A DNA stretch of 17,620 nucleotides, taken from assembly GCA_002714015.1 (NCBI GenBank), contig PAWF01000045.1:1-17620 (forward strand), read 5' to 3'. The position numbers were made by a program, and so were the translations under genes. Of the stretch, positions 15,100 to 17,620 are shown in pieces. How positions within the stretch are numbered: the first letter of the stretch is position 1; every line of letters begins with the position of its first letter. The notes below the pieces were generated by a model. That model ran no database searches, had not been told where the DNA came from, and saw nothing but the letters and a program-made list of their open reading frames with translations. This DNA is from Gammaproteobacteria bacterium. GTDB taxonomy: Bacteria > Pseudomonadota > Alphaproteobacteria > UBA828.

Positions 15100-15207
15100 T
15101 CAGGAGCGTTCATAGGATCCTAAAATTATCTTTATAATACGCTTTCTAATAAAACCTGGTACTGGGGCAAGAATAATCCTTAATAATAACCAAATTATAA
15201 ACTTCAT
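15100..15207 (-). CDS. Micro-gene for a 35-residue hydrophobic basic peptide
   Basis: An ATG at 15207-15205 with AAGG 6 nt upstream opens a 35-codon frame ending TGA at 15102-15100. The peptide starts MKFIIWLLLRIILAPVPGF, a hydrophobic segment able to reach into or across a membrane, and continues with the basic IRKRIIKIILG and a polar end YERS. It has a Pro-x-Pro hinge (APVPGF) in the middle. Good ribosome site, sensible amphipathic composition and an otherwise unassigned gap support a real gene; it is too short for most gene callers. It is divergent from the 26-residue micro-gene and convergent with the hydroxyacid dehydrogenase gene. No family recognised; membrane-active peptide, toxin or small subunit are all open. 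Confidence 0.5.
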   Translation of the reverse strand: MKFIIWLLLRIILAPVPGFIRKRIIKIILGSYERS

Positions 15208-15370
15208 AAGGCACCTTCTTTTTCAATTATATTAATTTATATTTTTTCAAAACTTTTTTAATTATAATTATTTATATGATAAAAAAATTTAATAAATATT
15301 TTTAAAACTAAGGGGTATTTTTATTTTAGTAATAAATAGTAACTAATTAATTCGGACGGAGGATATACCT
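15208..15370. other. AT-rich divergent control region between two micro-genes
   Basis: About 163 bp, almost entirely A and T (runs such as TTTTTTCAAAACTTTTTTAAT and GATAAAAAAATTTAATAAA), between the starts of the 35-residue (minus) and 26-residue (plus) peptides. It must hold both promoters if the peptides are made. The base composition is too low in information to name single boxes. The GGAGG ribosome site of the plus-strand peptide lies at its right end (15358-15362). The 54 bp at 15046-15099 hold nothing I can identify. Confidence 0.35.
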
Positions 15371-15451
15371 ATGTTTTTCTCTCGTATATTTGCTTTAGTA
15401 TTATTTGCAGCTGCTCTTTTTGCACTGTTTGGATCTGGTTATTTTTTATAA
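15371..15451 (+). CDS. Micro-gene for a 26-residue single-membrane-segment peptide
   Basis: ATG at 15371 is preceded by a near-perfect ribosome site, GGACGGAGGA, ending 8 nt before it. The frame runs 26 codons to TAA (15449-15451). The peptide begins MFFSRIF and continues with an unbroken hydrophobic stretch LVLFAAALFALFGSGYFL, so it is one transmembrane helix with a single Arg near the N-terminus that would stay in the cytoplasm. Size and form resemble small accessory subunits of membrane complexes (CydX-, KdpF- or CcoQ-like in size only) or type I toxins; no sequence match to those is claimed. It ends 4 nt before the stop codon of the convergent hydratase gene. The strong ribosome site makes translation likely. 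Confidence 0.55.
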   Translation: MFFSRIFALVLFAAALFALFGSGYFL

Positions 15452-15455
15452 TACT

Positions 15456-16238
15456 TTAATCGAACTCAACAGAAATAGTTCCTAGTTCGCCAAAGTTACA
15501 CTCCACTTTATCTCCTGGTTTACAGTAGATTACGTCCGAAGCACTGCCAGTTGTTATTAAACTGCCAGAATTGACAGTTACCCCTTTTGAGTTAAGGTTA
15601 TTAATTAGCCATGTTAAGACATTCCATGGTCCACCAAGGACGTTTGACCCTATACCGTGTCCAGCTGTATCCCCATTTACCAAAACCTCAACAGTTTGAT
15701 CGCTTAAGTCCTTAGTGCGTAGTTTAGGTTCAGCGGGACCCAATACTAAGACCCCACTAATTGCATTATCAGCTATTAAATCAGGTGCTTTAACTTTAAA
15801 CCAATCTTTGTACCGAGAGTCTGGGATTTCAATTGCAGGATGGACACTTTCAATTGATTCAACAATTTCAGTCTTTGTATATGGAACCTCACGGGGAGGC
15901 ATGTCTTTATTAATTATAAAATCGAATTCTGGCTCAATTGCATAAGAGTTTATTATACCTCGGGGTATTGACGCTGGTTCTTTATATATAAATTTATTAT
16001 ATAATCGCCCATAAAATGGTGAATCTATCCCAAATCCATTTTGAACACGTGCATTAGTGGCTCCAACCTTGTAACCAGTGACACTAAGTCCGGATATTTT
16101 CTCCAGTTGATCCTGTATTAAATATCCATCTGTTATATTCTGAGGTCTACAATTAGCTGGTAATGTATCTATTTGTGAATTGGATTTTAACGTATCCCAC
16201 AAAAGTGCCGCTGCTCTTGATATAGATTTTTTATCCAT
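15456..16238 (-). CDS. 2-keto-4-pentenoate hydratase/MhpD-like enzyme
   Basis: A 260-residue protein of the fumarylacetoacetase-like fold, hydratase/decarboxylase branch. Visible: VTGYKVGATNA (53-63), GIDSPFYGRLY (70-80), the metal-binding AIEPEFDF (100-107, with E102 and E104 as an E-x-E pair), ESVHPAIEIPDSR (130-142, second metal Glu), LGGPWNVLTWL and TTGSASDV near the end. The family adds water to 2-hydroxypenta-2,4-dienoate, or decarboxylates 4-oxalocrotonate, in the meta-cleavage pathway for aromatics; members with other 2-oxoacid substrates occur. A GGAG site stands 8 nt before the ATG. Divergent from sodN over 265 bp; convergent with the 26-residue micro-gene. No ring-cleaving dioxygenase of the extradiol type lies in the window, so pathway membership is inferred. 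Confidence 0.85.
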   Translation of the reverse strand: MDKKSISRAAALLWDTLKSNSQIDTLPANCRPQNITDGYLIQDQLEKISGLSVTGYKVGATNARVQNGFGIDSPFYGRLYNKFIYKEPASIPRGIINSYAIEPEFDFIINKDMPPREVPYTKTEIVESIESVHPAIEIPDSRYKDWFKVKAPDLIADNAISGVLVLGPAEPKLRTKDLSDQTVEVLVNGDTAGHGIGSNVLGGPWNVLTWLINNLNSKGVTVNSGSLITTGSASDVIYCKPGDKVECNFGELGTISVEFD

Positions 16239-16305
16239 ATGTTTATCTCCAAATACTTCACTTAATATTTATAGGCAGCGATAAAATTAAAAGTTAAATT
16301 ATTAT

Positions 16306-16333
16306 TGATTAAGTGTTAAGTGTTAGTTAATCA
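16306..16333. repeat. Inverted repeat TGATTAA-N14-TTAATCA, operator candidate
   Basis: TGATTAA (16306-16312) and its exact reverse complement TTAATCA (16327-16333) are separated by 14 nt that contain the tandem pair TTAAGTG/TTAAGTG. It lies between the divergent hydratase and sodN genes. Spacing from centre to centre is 21 nt, two helical turns, as expected for a dimer-binding site. In AT-rich DNA a 7-bp repeat can arise by chance. Confidence 0.3.
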
Positions 16334-16351
16334 TTATTGATTATTGATTGT

Positions 16352-16476
16352 TTGATCTTGATAATATAACTAATGAAGCTTACTTGTTTCTTATAGTGGA
16401 TTTGATACATCCTCTCCACAATAATTGATCTTGATTTTATTATTTTATGTATGTTTCGCATCTTATAGTGCGATTT
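16352..16476 (+). promoter_or_regulatory. Diverged tandem duplication of a regulatory module upstream of sodN
   Basis: TTGATCTTGAT occurs at 16352-16362 and again at 16425-16435. TCTTATAGTG followed by (C)GATTT occurs at 16389-16403 and again at 16461-16475. The same two blocks in the same order at 36-37 nt spacing show a tandem duplication of about 73 nt. Each copy holds a -10-like TATAGT (16392-16397, 16464-16469). In the second copy it lies inside an inverted repeat TCGCA-N8-TGCGA (16456-16473), a candidate operator over the -10. The second copy would start transcription around 16476, leaving about 28 nt of leader with GGAG 9 nt before the sodN ATG. The rest of the 16239-16503 gap shows no gene. 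Confidence 0.5.
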
Positions 16477-16503
16477 TAACTTTTTATACTGGAGTTAACT
16501 AAA

Positions 16504-17001
16504 ATGCTTCACAGTTTTATTCGCGGGCTTGACAGCCTTTCAGGAATTTCTACTACAAATGCACATTGCGATATTCCTTGTAAAATATATGACCCATCCT
16601 CAGCTCAAATTGCAGCTTTATCAGTAGTTCGGTTAATTGACATTATGGAAGAGGCAGCTGATGGAGGTAAGTCAGGTCTTGAAATGCATAATACTATATC
16701 TCGATGTGTAATGCGCAAGGAGGAAGAAGCTGAAAAAGCTAAGCACGAGATTCGTATAATTTGGGGTGATTACTTCAAAACTCCTCAAAAAGAAGCTTTT
16801 CCAGAGATTGATAAATTAACTCACGATATTATGTTAAAAGGTAGTGCTTGCAAACAAGGCGTTAATCGTAAAGACGCCGAAGAGTTAGTTGAGCTTATTA
16901 ACCGTTTTGCAGAGGTGTTCTGGGCTACAAAGGATATTAAAACTTCTCGTCATACATGCCCTTATCCGCCAAGCTTGGAGACAGTCTACCCTGTATTGTG
17001 A
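16504..17001 (+). CDS. sodN: Nickel superoxide dismutase precursor
   Basis: A 165-residue precursor. After a 20-residue leader ending TTNA comes HCDIPCKIY (21-29), the nickel hook of Ni-SOD: mature His1, Cys2 and Cys6 bind nickel and Asp3 and Tyr9 line the site. The rest is the helical core that forms the hexamer. The enzyme converts superoxide to O2 and H2O2, and must be cut before His1 to become active. Position 7 of the hook is Lys, where Streptomyces enzymes have Gly; similar hooks may be common in marine relatives. GGAG lies 9 nt before the ATG. The stop overlaps the putative GTG start of sodX (GTGA), so protein and protease are coupled. The leader lacks a hydrophobic core, so it is a maturation propeptide, not a secretion signal. 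Confidence 0.95.
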   Translation: MLHSFIRGLDSLSGISTTNAHCDIPCKIYDPSSAQIAALSVVRLIDIMEEAADGGKSGLEMHNTISRCVMRKEEEAEKAKHEIRIIWGDYFKTPQKEAFPEIDKLTHDIMLKGSACKQGVNRKDAEELVELINRFAEVFWATKDIKTSRHTCPYPPSLETVYPVL

Positions 17002-17327
17002 ACATTATAACCTTGGTTTTTGGTTGGAAAATTTTAAAGGTTAAAGGGAACAGCATGTTCCCTTACCTATTTGATGGTGACTATGTCCTGGGAAAGGCTA
17101 TACGAAGAGGTGAGAAGCTTTTCCCAGGTGAATGTATAGAATTATTACATCCAGACTATGGTTCCATAATCAAGACTGTAAGCTCAGTACAAAATGGTAA
17201 GATCAAGGTAACTGGAAGATCAAAACTATCTTCTGAAACTGATCAAATTGGTCAGCTGCCAATCCATTGTGCTGTTACTAGAATAATATGGAGGATTTCA
17301 TTTTCTGGTATAAAGCGTTTGTATTGA
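16998..17327 (+). CDS. sodX: Nickel SOD maturation protease (S26 signal-peptidase-like)
   Basis: A 109-residue S26-family serine protease that should remove the NiSOD propeptide before His1. VKGNSMFPYL (15-24) holds the nucleophile S19 and IIKTV (57-61) the general base K59; GDYVLG (27-32) and the end pattern TGRS..S.ETDQIG follow the LepB order. The GTG at 16998 overlaps the sodN stop as GTGA and puts the start about 18 residues before the catalytic serine, as usual in small SodX proteins. An in-frame ATG at 16956, inside sodN, would add 14 residues; neither has a clear ribosome site, which fits translational coupling. No convincing transmembrane segment, so it is probably cytoplasmic. The gene pair sodN-sodX is the standard arrangement. 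Confidence 0.9.
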   Translation: MNIITLVFGWKILKVKGNSMFPYLFDGDYVLGKAIRRGEKLFPGECIELLHPDYGSIIKTVSSVQNGKIKVTGRSKLSSETDQIGQLPIHCAVTRIIWRISFSGIKRLY

Positions 17328-17345
17328 GGCTGTCTAATTCAATAC
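17321..17345. other. Hairpin between convergent sodX and gloA
   Basis: GTATTGA (17321-17327, including the sodX stop) pairs with TCAATAC (17339-17345) over an 11-nt loop. It sits in the 35-bp gap between converging genes, where a bidirectional terminator would be expected, but there is no T-run on either side, so termination is doubtful. Confidence 0.25.
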
Positions 17346-17362
17346 ACTTAGGTTATGGGAAC

Positions 17363-17620
17363 TTATGATGTATTTTTCTCTATCATATTAGCCTGTAATA
17401 TTTCAATCCAGTAACCATCAGGATCTTCAATAAAGGCTAAGCCTTTCATTTTTCCATCATCTGGTTTTTTTATAAACTTTACACCAAGTCTCTCAAATCG
17501 TTCTGATGCTTTATAGACATCCGGTACTGTAAAACCAATATGCCCAAAACCTTTTGGATCTTTATTTCCACTATGATAGGGCTGACCAATCTCTTTTTCA
17601 GTACCCCAGTTATGCGTTAA
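17363..17620 (-). CDS. gloA: Lactoylglutathione lyase (glyoxalase I), C-terminal part
   Basis: The last 85 codons of a minus-strand gene cut by the right edge. It reads LTHNWGTE at the edge, then [31 protein letters not shown] and [11 protein letters not shown] before the stop at 17365-17363. This closely follows the long, human-type glyoxalase I: the His of FGHIG and the Glu of YWIEIL are zinc ligands, and the [10 protein letters not shown] loop contacts glutathione. The enzyme isomerises the methylglyoxal-glutathione adduct to S-lactoylglutathione in the cytoplasm. The likeness to the zinc-dependent eukaryotic/gammaproteobacterial long form rather than the short nickel-type GloA is visible in the loop. 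It is convergent with sodX over 35 bp. Fits the glutathione-dependent detoxification theme of the window. Confidence 0.93.
   Translation of the reverse strand, partial: LTHNWGTEKEIGQPYHSGNKDPKGFGHIGFTVPDVYKASERFERLGVKFIKKPDDGKMKGLAFIEDPDGYWIEILQANMIEKNTS

Noticed and set aside
16301..16350. Short repeats (ATTATTGATT, TTAAGTG) as a CRISPR-like or tandem array
   Set aside because: Units are 7-10 nt, imperfect and without spacers; explained as AT-rich control DNA.
16373..16396. Seven-codon frame starting ATGAAG before sodN as a leader peptide
   Set aside because: No ribosome site and it lies upstream of the likely start of transcription from the second module.

Overview
The window is AT-rich, compactly coded bacterial DNA with short intergenic gaps, frequent AGGA-type ribosome binding sites and several non-ATG starts. 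Gene content (nickel superoxide dismutase with its own maturation protease, SelO, glutathionyl-hydroquinone reductase, human-like glyoxalase I, a fused two-part E1 dehydrogenase, an F420-type luciferase-like oxidoreductase) suggests a low-GC, probably marine, planktonic proteobacterium. This is inference from gene families; the sequence alone does not separate alpha from gamma lineages. No rRNA, tRNA, insertion sequence, prophage or CRISPR array was seen.

Layout: (1) 1-2019, minus strand: an amidohydrolase-fold protein, a luciferase-like oxidoreductase and the first codons of a 3-hydroxyisobutyrate-dehydrogenase-like gene. (2) 2062-2403, plus: a small ABM monooxygenase, divergent from region 1 across only 42 bp, then a probable structured RNA ending in a clear intrinsic terminator. 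(3) 2627-7212, plus: an SF2 helicase with a Cys cluster, a DsbA-fold 2-hydroxychromene-2-carboxylate-isomerase-like protein and a fused alpha/beta E1 2-oxoacid dehydrogenase. (4) 7213-12647, minus: GST, MFS transporter, SelO, glutathionyl-hydroquinone reductase and an NMT1/THI5-like binding protein; three of the five deal with thiol or redox chemistry. (5) 12891-15045, plus: a dihydroxyacetophenone-dioxygenase-type cupin, a small exported protein overlapping it, and an FMN alpha-hydroxy-acid dehydrogenase. (6) 15046-15455: a stretch holding two divergent micro-genes for tiny hydrophobic peptides of 35 and 26 residues. (7) 15456-16238, minus: a 2-keto-4-pentenoate hydratase-like enzyme. (8) 16504-17327, plus: sodN and sodX, preceded by a repeat-rich control region with a diverged tandem duplication. 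(9) 17363-17620, minus: the C-terminal part of glyoxalase I, cut by the window edge.

Taken together the genes look like an accessory catabolic and stress segment: uptake (MFS, binding protein), oxidation or ring-product processing (ABM, LLM, cupin dioxygenase, isomerase, hydratase, E1, hydroxyacid dehydrogenase) and detoxification (GST, GHR, SelO, NiSOD, GloA). No single complete pathway is present, so functional linkage is inferred. The parts least explained by known families are the two micro-genes, the RNA/attenuator-like element before the helicase, the duplicated module before sodN and the exported protein coupled to the cupin.
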